NCBI GenBank assembly: GCA_013002595.1
Contig: JABDJG010000141.1
Span: 1-5,963, forward strand
Reading direction: 5' to 3'
DNA length: 5,963 nucleotides
DNA from: Hyphomicrobiales bacterium
GTDB lineage: Bacteria; Pseudomonadota; Alphaproteobacteria; Rhizobiales; Aestuariivirgaceae
Shown here: positions 1 to 5,847 of the stretch, in pieces
How positions within the stretch are numbered: the first letter of the stretch is position 1
How the letters are laid out: every line of letters begins with the position of its first letter
The notes under the pieces: generated by a model
Told to the model about the DNA's origin: nothing
The model's input: only the letters and a program-made list of their open reading frames with translations
Databases searched by the model: none
Translations under genes and position numbers: made by a program

Positions 1-178
1 GGATACCGCCCGGTTTTCAAGACTGCCTGACGCACACAGCTGGCAAATCTGACACGCCCGTGAGGGATTGACCCTGAGGGCCCTCCTGCAGTCAAACAGA
101 ATTGCATGAAATTAATGAGTCCTGACCCTAGCACCGCGGGTTGATTTCACGGCTCGTGCTCTTTAGCTTGCCGTGACT

Positions 179-203
179 ATGTGATGCCGCAGGGACATCA
201 CAT
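179..203 (+). promoter_or_regulatory. 8-bp perfect inverted repeat over the upstream dacA start codons
   Basis: ATGTGATG at 179-186 is the exact reverse complement of CATCACAT at 196-203, with a 9-nt loop (187-195) containing AGGGA. The left arm includes the GTG (181) and ATG (184) that open the longest dacA reading frame. In RNA the stem would bury both codons. This either controls initiation at those codons or suggests that translation starts further downstream and the hairpin belongs to the 5' untranslated leader. The structure is seen directly; any regulatory role is inference. A chance 8-bp repeat is possible. Confidence 0.3.
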
Positions 204-1428
204 CACCCGTCGGGCTCGTCATGGCAGGACTTTGTTGAAGTTAGCATTCAAATCCGGTTCGCTTGAATTGAAAAAACTCGTCGGCCTTGCCGCTGCGGTG
301 TTGGCGATGATGTTGCTGGTGCCTGGCACTGCGCGGGCCCAGGAAGTCACTTTCAAGACCGACGCCAGGTACGCGATTTTGATCGACTCGCGGTCCGGCA
401 AGATATTCTTCGAAAAAGACTCCAATGAACTGATGGCGCCGGCCAGCATGAGCAAGATTATGACCATGCTGATGGTGTTTGAGCGTCTGCGCGACAAACG
501 CATGAAGCTCAGTGACGAATTCACCATTAGCGAAAATGCCTGGCGGCGCGGCGGGGCCTCATCGGGGGGGTCCACCATGTACGCGGAACTGAATTCGCGG
601 GTGAAGCTGGAAGATTTGATGCGCGGCGTCATCGTGCAATCGGCCAATGATGCCTGTATCGCCATAGCCGAAGGCATCGCAGGCTCGGAAGAGGCCTTTT
701 CCGGGCTGATGACCAAGCGTGCCCGCGAACTGGGCCTGGTCAAATCGACGTTCAAGAACGCAACAGGCCTGCCCGACCCCGAACACCGCATGACGGCCTT
801 TGAGCTGGCGACACTGGCACGTTATCTGATCGAGGTGTTCCCGGAATATTACAAGCTGTACAGCGAACGGGAATTCACCTGGAACAAGATCAGGCAATTC
901 AACCGAAATCCGTTGCTGGCGAATTATCCCGGTGCGGACGGTATCAAGACCGGCTTCATCAGGGAGGCAGGGTACGGCCTGGTTGGATCCGCGGTGCGCG
1001 CCGGCAGGCGGCTGATCGTTGTTGTGAACGGCTTGGGATCCAAGTCCGCTCGTGGCCGCGAAGCGCAAAAACTGCTCGATTGGGGTTTCCGCAAGTTCCA
1101 ACAGATCAGTCTCTTTGAACGGGATGCACAGGTCAGCCAGGCACGGGTCTGGGGCGGCAACAAATCGTGGGTGTCGCTGGTGGCGAAAGAGCCGGTCAAC
1201 ATGTTGCTGGCGCCGGAAGAGCGGGCGACTGCACGGGCGGAAATCGTTTACAAGGGGCCGTTGCGCGCGCCCGTGCGCAAAGGCCAACAGGTCGGTTTCA
1301 TCCGTCTGAGCGTCGATGGTAAAACCGTTTCCCAGCAACCACTTTATACAGGTGGTGACATAGAAGTAAGCAATGAGATGTGGCGGCAAGCATTGGACAG
1401 CGTGACATTCATGCTGTTTGGAGGTTAA
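181..1428 (+). CDS. dacA: D-alanyl-D-alanine carboxypeptidase, PBP5 family (peptidase S11)
   Basis: This penicillin-binding serine peptidase removes the terminal D-Ala from peptidoglycan pentapeptides in the periplasm, limiting cross-linking. All three active-site motifs are present, numbered from GTG 181: SxxK at S89-M-S-K92 (in PASMSK), SxN at S154-A-N156, and KTG at K256-T-G258. Residues about 31-53 form a signal peptide (KK, then a Leu/Ala/Met-rich core) ending in A-R-A before Q54. The beta-sheet PBP5 C-terminal domain spans roughly 295-395, and the last residues could form a short membrane-associating helix. At 415 aa it is slightly longer than usual because about 30 basic residues precede the signal peptide. 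The start is uncertain: GTG 181 and ATG 184 lack a clear ribosome site; TTG 235 has AGGA 5 nt upstream; TTG 268 would give the canonical MKKLVGLAAAV signal. The stop lies 9 nt before tmk, suggesting co-transcription. The function is firm; the exact dac paralogue letter is less so. Confidence 0.93.
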   Translation: MMPQGHHITRRARHGRTLLKLAFKSGSLELKKLVGLAAAVLAMMLLVPGTARAQEVTFKTDARYAILIDSRSGKIFFEKDSNELMAPASMSKIMTMLMVFERLRDKRMKLSDEFTISENAWRRGGASSGGSTMYAELNSRVKLEDLMRGVIVQSANDACIAIAEGIAGSEEAFSGLMTKRARELGLVKSTFKNATGLPDPEHRMTAFELATLARYLIEVFPEYYKLYSEREFTWNKIRQFNRNPLLANYPGADGIKTGFIREAGYGLVGSAVRAGRRLIVVVNGLGSKSARGREAQKLLDWGFRKFQQISLFERDAQVSQARVWGGNKSWVSLVAKEPVNMLLAPEERATARAEIVYKGPLRAPVRKGQQVGFIRLSVDGKTVSQQPLYTGGDIEVSNEMWRQALDSVTFMLFGG

Positions 1429-1437
1429 GGGCCAGCC

Positions 1438-2067
1438 ATGGCGGGTAGGGGGCTTTTCATCACATTCGAGGGCGGCGAGGGGTCCGGTAAATCCACGCAT
1501 GTGCGGATTCTCGACGATCGCCTGAAGGTCAACGGCTATGAAGTCGAGGTGACGCGCGAGCCGGGCGGCACGCCGGGCGCAGAAGAACTGCGCAAATTGT
1601 TGGTCACCGGCGATCCGCAGCGCTGGTCGGCGCAAGCGGAAGCCCTGTTGAACTTTGCCGCGCGTGACGATCATCTCATAAACATGATCAGGCCGGCGCT
1701 GGCAGAAGGTAAAACCGTCATTTGCGACCGGTTCATTGATTCCACCCGCGCCTACCAGGGCTACGCGGGCGGGTGCGACCTGACCCTGCTCGATGCGCTG
1801 GAGGCGAGTATTGTCGGCGACACGCGGCCCGATCTGACCCTGATCCTGGATGTAGACCCAAAAGAAGGCCTCAGGCGGGCCGATGAACGTCCCGATACCG
1901 GTGAAGACCGCTACGAGCGCAAGGGGCTGGAGTTTCACGTTCAATTGCGGGAAGCGTTCCATATGATTGCGCACCGCAATCGCGATCGTTGCGTCATCGT
2001 CGATACATCTGCGCCGCGAGATAAAGTCGCTGAAACAATCTGGCGGACAGTTGCGGCGCGCCTTTAA
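1438..2067 (+). CDS. tmk: Thymidylate kinase (dTMP kinase)
   Basis: This cytosolic enzyme phosphorylates dTMP to dTDP with ATP, the step common to de novo and salvage dTTP synthesis. The P-loop is at residues 11-20 (E-G-G-E-G-S-G-K-S-T, K18). The nucleotide-binding D97-R98-F99 is followed by the S-T-R-A-Y-Q-G-Y-A-G-G segment that contacts dTMP. The LID at about 146-163 carries R147, R151, R158 and R161, while the P-loop itself lacks a basic catalytic residue; this is the E. coli-like (type II) arrangement. The length of 209 aa is normal. ATG 1438 is preceded by AAGGG at 1427-1431, good ribosome-site spacing. The pairing with holB downstream is conserved in many bacteria. The stop codon TAA (2065-2067) is also the left copy of the 3-bp target duplication of the inserted element that follows, so the protein was not altered by the insertion. 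Confidence 0.97.
   Translation: MAGRGLFITFEGGEGSGKSTHVRILDDRLKVNGYEVEVTREPGGTPGAEELRKLLVTGDPQRWSAQAEALLNFAARDDHLINMIRPALAEGKTVICDRFIDSTRAYQGYAGGCDLTLLDALEASIVGDTRPDLTLILDVDPKEGLRRADERPDTGEDRYERKGLEFHVQLREAFHMIAHRNRDRCVIVDTSAPRDKVAETIWRTVAARL
2065..2067. repeat. Left 3-bp target-site duplication (TAA), also the tmk stop codon
   Basis: TAA directly abuts the left terminal repeat beginning GAGCCTGAC and matches TAA at 2334-2336 abutting the right terminal repeat. A 3-bp duplication of TNA form is what is recalled for the IS1031-like and IS427-like parts of the IS5 family. Removing one TAA plus the element restores a tmk-holB junction with 21 nt between stop and start. Confidence 0.7.
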
Positions 2068-2099
2068 GAGCCTGACTCGAAAGTCCTGAGGTAGTTTGA
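2068..2099 (+). repeat. Left terminal inverted repeat of the MITE-like element
   Basis: These 32 bp pair with the reverse complement of 2302-2333. The only differences are at 2077 (T, against C in the right copy read inverted) and 2093 (A, against G). Shared blocks include GAGCCTGAC, CGAAAGTCCTGAGGT and GTTTGA. Identity stops at 2100, which defines the inner edge. Confidence 0.88.
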
Positions 2100-2196
2100 T
2101 TTTGCATAAATTGTCCAATGCCAAGGGTTTTTCCGCAGCCAAGGGTGGTGCCCTTGGCAAGGAAGAACCCGCCGGGAGTGGGCAATTTATGCAAAA
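2100..2196 (+). repeat. Internal palindrome 1 of the element (long imperfect hairpin)
   Basis: Three nested stems are visible. TTTTGCATAAATTGTCC at 2100-2116 pairs with 2180-2196 (16/17, the exception being a G-U pair at 2114/2182). GGGTTTTTCC at 2125-2134 pairs with GGAAGAACCC at 2161-2170 (9/10). GCCAAGGG at 2138-2145 pairs perfectly with CCCTTGGC at 2151-2158 around the loop TGGTG. No run of T follows the hairpin, so a standard intrinsic terminator is not indicated. The outer stem begins at the base where the left terminal repeat ends. Confidence 0.8.
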
Positions 2197-2207
2197 CCCG
2201 AAGGGCA

Positions 2208-2299
2208 GACTATATTTTGGCGCTTTTTGCCGAATTCCAGAGCCAAAGGGGTCGACCCTATGGCAGTGAAATTCAACAAAAATCACTCAAAATATGGTC
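2208..2299 (+). repeat. Internal palindrome 2 of the element (long imperfect hairpin)
   Basis: GACTATATTTTG at 2208-2219 pairs with CAAAATATGGTC at 2288-2299 (11/12 plus one T-G pair). TTTTTG at 2224-2229 pairs with CAAAAA at 2277-2282. GAATT at 2232-2236 pairs with AATTC at 2270-2274. GCCA at 2242-2245 pairs with TGGC at 2261-2264. The centre is the perfect palindrome GGGTCGACCC at 2249-2258. The arms have diverged more than those of palindrome 1. Confidence 0.72.
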
Positions 2300-2301
2300 C
2301 G

Positions 2302-2333
2302 TCAAACCACCTCAGGACTTTCGGGTCAGGCTC
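2302..2333 (-). repeat. Right terminal inverted repeat of the MITE-like element
   Basis: This is the inverted copy of 2068-2099 with two differences (2308 and 2324). It ends in GGCTC directly before the second TAA. Its outer end lies 24 nt before the holB start codon, so the element edge sits close to the holB translation initiation region. Confidence 0.88.
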
Positions 2334-2336
2334 TAA
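2334..2336. repeat. Right 3-bp target-site duplication (TAA)
   Basis: TAA follows the right terminal repeat and matches the TAA at 2065-2067. The bases after it, AAGGCTGATAGCC (from 2335), should be the original tmk-holB spacer. AAGG at 2335-2338 would have followed the tmk stop directly. Confidence 0.7.
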
Positions 2337-2357
2337 GGCTGATAGCCAGATCGTGTC

Positions 2358-3407
2358 ATGACCGATACGGCCGATCCCAGAGAAACACCGCATCACCCAC
2401 GCCTGCGCAGCCCGCTGTATGGGCATGAGGGCGTTGAGAACAAATTGGTCTCGGCGTACAGGGCAGGGCGGCTGCATCATGCCTGGCTGCTGGCTGGTCC
2501 CAAGGGCATCGGCAAGGCAACACTCGCCTACCGGATCGCTCGCTATCTGCTGCGCTACCCCGATCCGGCATCTGCGCCCGACAGCATGGCTGTTAATGCG
2601 CAAGACGGCGTCTTCAAACGCGTTGCTGCGCGCGGGCATTCCGATCTACTGGTTGTCGAACGGTCTTTCGATGAAAAGTCCAAGCGGCTGAAAGGCGAGA
2701 TCGGCGTTGCCGGAGCCCGGGCGGTCTCGCAGTTCTTTACCCGCACAGCAGGCGAGGGGGGCTGGCGCATCTGTATTGTCGATGCAGCCGATGAACTGAA
2801 CACGGTGGCCGCCAACGCGATATTGAAAATTCTGGAGGAGCCACCCAAAAAGGCGTTGATCGTGCTGGTCACGCAACAGTCGCCGGGCCGGCTGTTGCCG
2901 ACGATCCGCTCACGCTGCATCAAGCAGATCATGTCACCGCTCAGCGGCGACCTTGTTGGCCGCGTCCTGCGCGAGATCGAAGTGGACAGTGGACAGGATC
3001 ACGACCTTCAGTCATTGGCCGATCTGGCAAGCGGCAGCCCGGGCAGGGCGCTTGAGCTGACCGGCACCGGCGCTGCCAAGCATCTGATGACCTTTGAACA
3101 GCTGGTATCGTCCAGGCCGCCATACGACCGCAGGCAGATGATGCGGCTGGCCGACCAGCTGTCGAGCCGCAATGAGCAATTGGGGTACGCCGCATTCTGC
3201 AATTTGCTGCGTGAATGGCTTATGCGGCGGGCAAGAACCGACGCCGGTCAGGCGATGACCGGCAATGCGGCCAGATGGGCCGAAATCTATCAGGACATCG
3301 ACCGTTCCATTGAACAGGCAAATGTTCTAAACCTTGACCGCCGTTCCGTCATGCTCGAGGCGTTCAGGCAAATCGAGCACGCCGAACGCCATCAACTGCC
3401 TCTATGA
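2358..3407 (+). CDS. holB: DNA polymerase III delta' subunit (clamp loader)
   Basis: Delta' is the stator of the clamp-loader AAA+ complex that opens and places the sliding clamp during replication. The N-terminal motor-like module carries G47-P-K-G-I-G-K53-A-T55 (Walker A), a degenerate Walker B V141-D-A-A-D145, the A-N-A-I-L-K-I-L-E-E-P-P segment (152-163), and S185-R-C187, the SRC motif whose arginine acts in trans on a neighbouring subunit. The C-terminal helical domain follows from about residue 205. The four cysteines of the E. coli delta' zinc module are absent between Walker A and Walker B, as recalled for alphaproteobacterial homologues. The length of 349 aa is normal for that group. 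ATG 2358 follows an in-frame stop at 2343-2345, so no longer start is possible. No strong Shine-Dalgarno is visible. The gene lies downstream of the inserted element, so expression from a tmk-upstream promoter must read through it. Confidence 0.93.
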   Translation: MTDTADPRETPHHPRLRSPLYGHEGVENKLVSAYRAGRLHHAWLLAGPKGIGKATLAYRIARYLLRYPDPASAPDSMAVNAQDGVFKRVAARGHSDLLVVERSFDEKSKRLKGEIGVAGARAVSQFFTRTAGEGGWRICIVDAADELNTVAANAILKILEEPPKKALIVLVTQQSPGRLLPTIRSRCIKQIMSPLSGDLVGRVLREIEVDSGQDHDLQSLADLASGSPGRALELTGTGAAKHLMTFEQLVSSRPPYDRRQMMRLADQLSSRNEQLGYAAFCNLLREWLMRRARTDAGQAMTGNAARWAEIYQDIDRSIEQANVLNLDRRSVMLEAFRQIEHAERHQLPL

Positions 3408-3432
3408 TTTCGAACGTAATTCATGCCAAAAA

Positions 3433-3446
3433 GGCGCAATAGCGCC
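3433..3446 (+). terminator. Small GC hairpin between holB and metG, weak terminator candidate
   Basis: GGCGC (3433-3437) pairs perfectly with GCGCC (3442-3446) around AATA. AAAAA precedes it and CCTTTACT follows. The T-run is only three long and is interrupted by C, so this is at best an inefficient terminator or attenuator. The 70-nt holB-metG gap is the longest one not explained by an insertion, consistent with a transcription boundary or an internal metG promoter. Confidence 0.3.
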
Positions 3447-3477
3447 CCTTTACTGATTCACCCAAAGCCCAAAAAAC

Positions 3478-5022
3478 ATGGCGAAAGAAAAGTTCTATAT
3501 CACCACGGCCATTTCATATCCGAATGGGCCGCCGCACATCGGCCAGGCCTATGAGGCGCTGGCAACCGATGCGCTTGCCCGCTTCAAGGCGCTGGACGGG
3601 TATGATGTGTTCTTTTTGACCGGCACTGACGAGCACGGCCAGAAGATCCAGCAGACCGCCGCCAAGGAGGGAAAGACACCGGTCGAATTCGTTGAGGAAA
3701 TGACGCCCAAGTTCCGCGAGATGGTGGCCGCGCTGAATTGCTCGAATGATGACTTCATCCGAACGACGGAGCCACGTCATTATGCTTCTGTCACCGAAAT
3801 CTGGAAGCGCATGGTGGCCAATGGCGATATCTACCTCGATAAATACGCCGGCTGGTATTCGGTGCGCGATGAAGCCTTTTACGTCGAAAAGGAACTGGAA
3901 GACCGGGATGGCGTCAAGACATCCATCAAGACCGGAACACCGGTCGAGTGGGTGGAAGAGGAGAGCTATTTCTTCCGCCTGTCGGCCTATCAGGACAAGT
4001 TGCTTGAGCTTTATACCTCACAGCCTGATTTCATCGGTCCGCCGGAGCGACGCAACGAAGTGATGAGTTTCGTCAAGGGCGGCTTGCAGGACCTGTCAGT
4101 CTCACGCACGACGTTTGACTGGGGCATTCCGGTGCCGGATGCGCCCGGGCATGTCATGTATGTCTGGGTCGATGCGCTGACCAATTACATCTCTGCAACC
4201 GGTTTTCCAAATCCTGATGCAGACAGGGCCGGGTTCTGGCCGGCCGATGTGCATATCATCGGCAAGGACATTATCCGGTTTCATGCCGTCTACTGGCCGG
4301 CCTTCTTGATGTCTGCCGGTCTGCCGCTGCCCAAACGCGTCTACGGGCACGGGTTTCTCTTCAACAAGGGAGAGAAAATGTCCAAGTCGGTTGGCAATGT
4401 CATCGATCCAGCCAGCCTGGTTGCGCAGTACGGTGTCGATCAGGTGCGGTATTTCTTCATGCGTGAAGTGCCGTTCGGCAAGGACGGCAATTACAGCCAT
4501 GAGGCGATTGTCACCCGGATCAATGCCGATCTGGCCAATGACCTGGGCAACCTTGCGCAGCGCTCATTGTCGATGATTGCCAAGAACTGCGACGGCAAGG
4601 TGCCGGCATGTGGAGATCTGACTGATTCAGATCGCGAGATGCTGGCCATGGTCGATGGCCTGCTGGCAGAAATTCGTCCGCACCACGAGGTGCAGGCGCT
4701 CAACAAGGCGCTCGATGCCATCTGGCGGGTGATTGCCGAGGCCAACCGGTACTTTGCCGGCCAGGAGCCCTGGGCGCTGAAGAAAACCGACCCGGACCGC
4801 ATGGCGACCGTCCTTTATGTGACGGCTGAAATCGTGCGTCAGGTGGCCATTCTGGTACAGCCTTACATGCCCGATAGCGGCGCCAGGCTGCTCGATCTGT
4901 TGTCCGTGCCTGATGAGCTGAGAGGCTTTGCCTCATTGGGTGCAGAACGCCGCCTTGAAACCGGCACCGAGATTCCGGCACCAAGCGGTGTTTTCCCGCG
5001 CTATGTCGAGGCCGAAAGCTGA
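3478..5022 (+). CDS. metG: Methionyl-tRNA synthetase
   Basis: This class I synthetase charges tRNA-Met for initiation and elongation. The Rossmann catalytic domain opens with Y14-P-N-G-P-P-H20-I-G-Q23, the HIGH signature with Gln in the last position. It continues with T-G-T-D-E-H-G-Q-K, W230-V-D-A (methionine pocket region) and K300-M-S-K-S304. The knuckle insertion at about 125-155 reads G-W-Y-S-V-R-D-E and contains no zinc cysteines, marking the zinc-free form. The helical anticodon domain has N358-x-x-x-R362 and W432, which align with E. coli Asn391/Arg395 and Trp461 (anticodon contacts). At 514 aa it lacks the C-terminal Trbp111-like dimerisation domain, so it is expected to be a monomer. 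ATG 3478 is followed by a typical M-A-K-E-K-F-Y-I-T-T start, though no clear ribosome site precedes it. The TatD gene follows closely. Confidence 0.97.
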   Translation: MAKEKFYITTAISYPNGPPHIGQAYEALATDALARFKALDGYDVFFLTGTDEHGQKIQQTAAKEGKTPVEFVEEMTPKFREMVAALNCSNDDFIRTTEPRHYASVTEIWKRMVANGDIYLDKYAGWYSVRDEAFYVEKELEDRDGVKTSIKTGTPVEWVEEESYFFRLSAYQDKLLELYTSQPDFIGPPERRNEVMSFVKGGLQDLSVSRTTFDWGIPVPDAPGHVMYVWVDALTNYISATGFPNPDADRAGFWPADVHIIGKDIIRFHAVYWPAFLMSAGLPLPKRVYGHGFLFNKGEKMSKSVGNVIDPASLVAQYGVDQVRYFFMREVPFGKDGNYSHEAIVTRINADLANDLGNLAQRSLSMIAKNCDGKVPACGDLTDSDREMLAMVDGLLAEIRPHHEVQALNKALDAIWRVIAEANRYFAGQEPWALKKTDPDRMATVLYVTAEIVRQVAILVQPYMPDSGARLLDLLSVPDELRGFASLGAERRLETGTEIPAPSGVFPRYVEAES

Positions 5023-5034
5023 TTGCCTGACCCG

Positions 5035-5847
5035 ATGACCTATCCGATCGTTGACAGCCATTGCCATCTCGATTTCGACGTTCTTTCGAACGACCTGCCG
5101 GGCGTTCTCGCCCGTGCGGCCGATGCCGGCGTGCACCTGATGGTGACGATCAGCACGCGGGTTGCCAGGTTCGACCAGATTCGCGCCATTGCCGAGGCCC
5201 ATGAGCAGGTCTACTGCACCGTCGGCACGCATCCGCACAATGCTGCCGATGAGCCCGATGTGACGGCGGATATGCTGATTGAGCTGGCCCGGCATCCCAA
5301 GGTTGTCGGGATCGGCGAGGCCGGGCTTGATTATCACTACGACAACAGCCCGCGCGACCAGCAGGCGGCAAGCTTTCGGGTTCATATCGAAGCGGCCCGG
5401 CAAACCGGACTGCCGCTGGTGATCCACAGCCGGTCAGCGGAAGACGACACCGCAAGCATCCTGGAAGAAGAGATGGGGAAGGGGGCTTTCACACCCCTGC
5501 TCCATTGTTATTCCTCCAGGGTTGAACTTGCCGAACGCGGCCTCAAGATTGGCGCCTATGTTTCTTTCTCAGGCATCCTGACCTTCAATTCCGCCCAGGA
5601 AATCCGTGATGCAGCGGCGATCGTGCCGAACGACAGGCTGCTGGTTGAGACCGATGCGCCGTATCTGGCGCCGGTGCCGTTTCGCGGCCGGCCCAACCAA
5701 CCGGCCTATACCGTCCACACGATGGAGCGCCTGGCTGAGGTCAAGGGGATGACGGCTGAGGCCATGGCGCAGGCCACTAGTGACAATTTCTTCAGGCTTT
5801 TCAGTAAAGTATCCAGGCCGGACATTTACTCCAAGGCTGTTGCATGA
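5035..5847 (+). CDS. TatD-family metal-dependent hydrolase (deoxyribonuclease-like)
   Basis: This is an amidohydrolase-superfamily TIM barrel, whose characterised members are divalent-metal 3'-5' exonucleases or DNases. Numbered from ATG 5035, the metal ligands are visible in order: H9-C-H11 (D-S-H-C-H-L-D), E95 (G-I-G-E-A-G-L-D-Y), H131 (V-I-H-S-R), H157 (L-L-H-C-Y-S) and D207 (V-E-T-D-A-P-Y-L). The 270-aa length is typical. A TTG at 5023 directly after the metG stop would add four residues. ATG 5035 is preferred because family members usually start a few residues before the V-D-S-H-C-H strand. Neither start has a strong ribosome site, so coupling to metG translation is likely. The TGA stop overlaps the next start as ATGA. 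Position next to metG is common for YcfH/TatD proteins (recalled). The physiological substrate is not established by sequence. Confidence 0.94.
   Translation: MTYPIVDSHCHLDFDVLSNDLPGVLARAADAGVHLMVTISTRVARFDQIRAIAEAHEQVYCTVGTHPHNAADEPDVTADMLIELARHPKVVGIGEAGLDYHYDNSPRDQQAASFRVHIEAARQTGLPLVIHSRSAEDDTASILEEEMGKGAFTPLLHCYSSRVELAERGLKIGAYVSFSGILTFNSAQEIRDAAAIVPNDRLLVETDAPYLAPVPFRGRPNQPAYTVHTMERLAEVKGMTAEAMAQATSDNFFRLFSKVSRPDIYSKAVA

Larger units (their letters stand above)
2068..2333. mobile_element. 266-bp MITE-like non-autonomous element with IS5-family-type ends
   Basis: The element is bounded by 32-bp inverted terminal repeats (2068-2099 and 2302-2333, 30/32 matching) and flanked by TAA on each side, the usual signature of a transposed unit. 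It has no room for a transposase and contains no convincing gene. The termini begin GAGCCTGAC(T/C)CGAAAGTCC, which from memory resembles IS1031-type IS5-family ends; ISfinder would settle this. The interior is dominated by two further imperfect palindromes (2100-2196 and 2208-2299), so nearly every base pairs with another within the unit. It separates tmk from holB, which otherwise would be 21 nt apart. It probably moved in trans using a transposase elsewhere in the genome. An alternative view is a structured intergenic repeat (REP/BIME-like), but the target duplication favours transposition. Confidence 0.82.

Noticed and set aside
1..30. Possible last codons of an upstream gene (G-Y-R-P-V-F-K-T-A then TGA)
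   Set aside because: Frame 1 is open to TGA at 28-30 and an rlpA-type gene is recalled upstream of dacA in this group, but nine residues are too few to recognise, and the other two frames are also open at the edge.
76..91. GAGGGCCCTC and CTGCAG palindromes as an upstream terminator
   Set aside because: The first has no loop, the second is a six-base palindrome, and no T-run follows.
117..128. GAGTCCTGACCC resembling the element's terminal repeat
   Set aside because: The similarity covers about 11 bases with an insertion and does not extend; no partner repeat or duplication is nearby.
141..169. Sigma-70-like promoter for dacA (TTGATT, 17-nt gap, TAGCTT)
   Set aside because: The -35 is fair but the -10 matches only 3 of 6 bases, and the region offers several equally poor alternatives.
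2138..2160. Strong GC hairpin in the element as an intrinsic terminator after tmk
   Set aside because: The stem is strong but is followed by AAGGAAGAACCC, without a T-run on the plus strand.
559..2286. 575-residue open frame on the minus strand
   Set aside because: It lies antisense to dacA, tmk and the inserted element, all explained on the plus strand. Its composition (Arg, Pro, Gln, His, Cys-rich) is that of a shadow of GC-rich codons, and no domain is recognisable.
2118..2336. 72-residue plus-strand frame in the tmk-holB gap as a real small gene
   Set aside because: It lies within the palindromic mobile element, and its C-terminus is encoded by the terminal inverted repeat. It has no ribosome site or recognisable domain.
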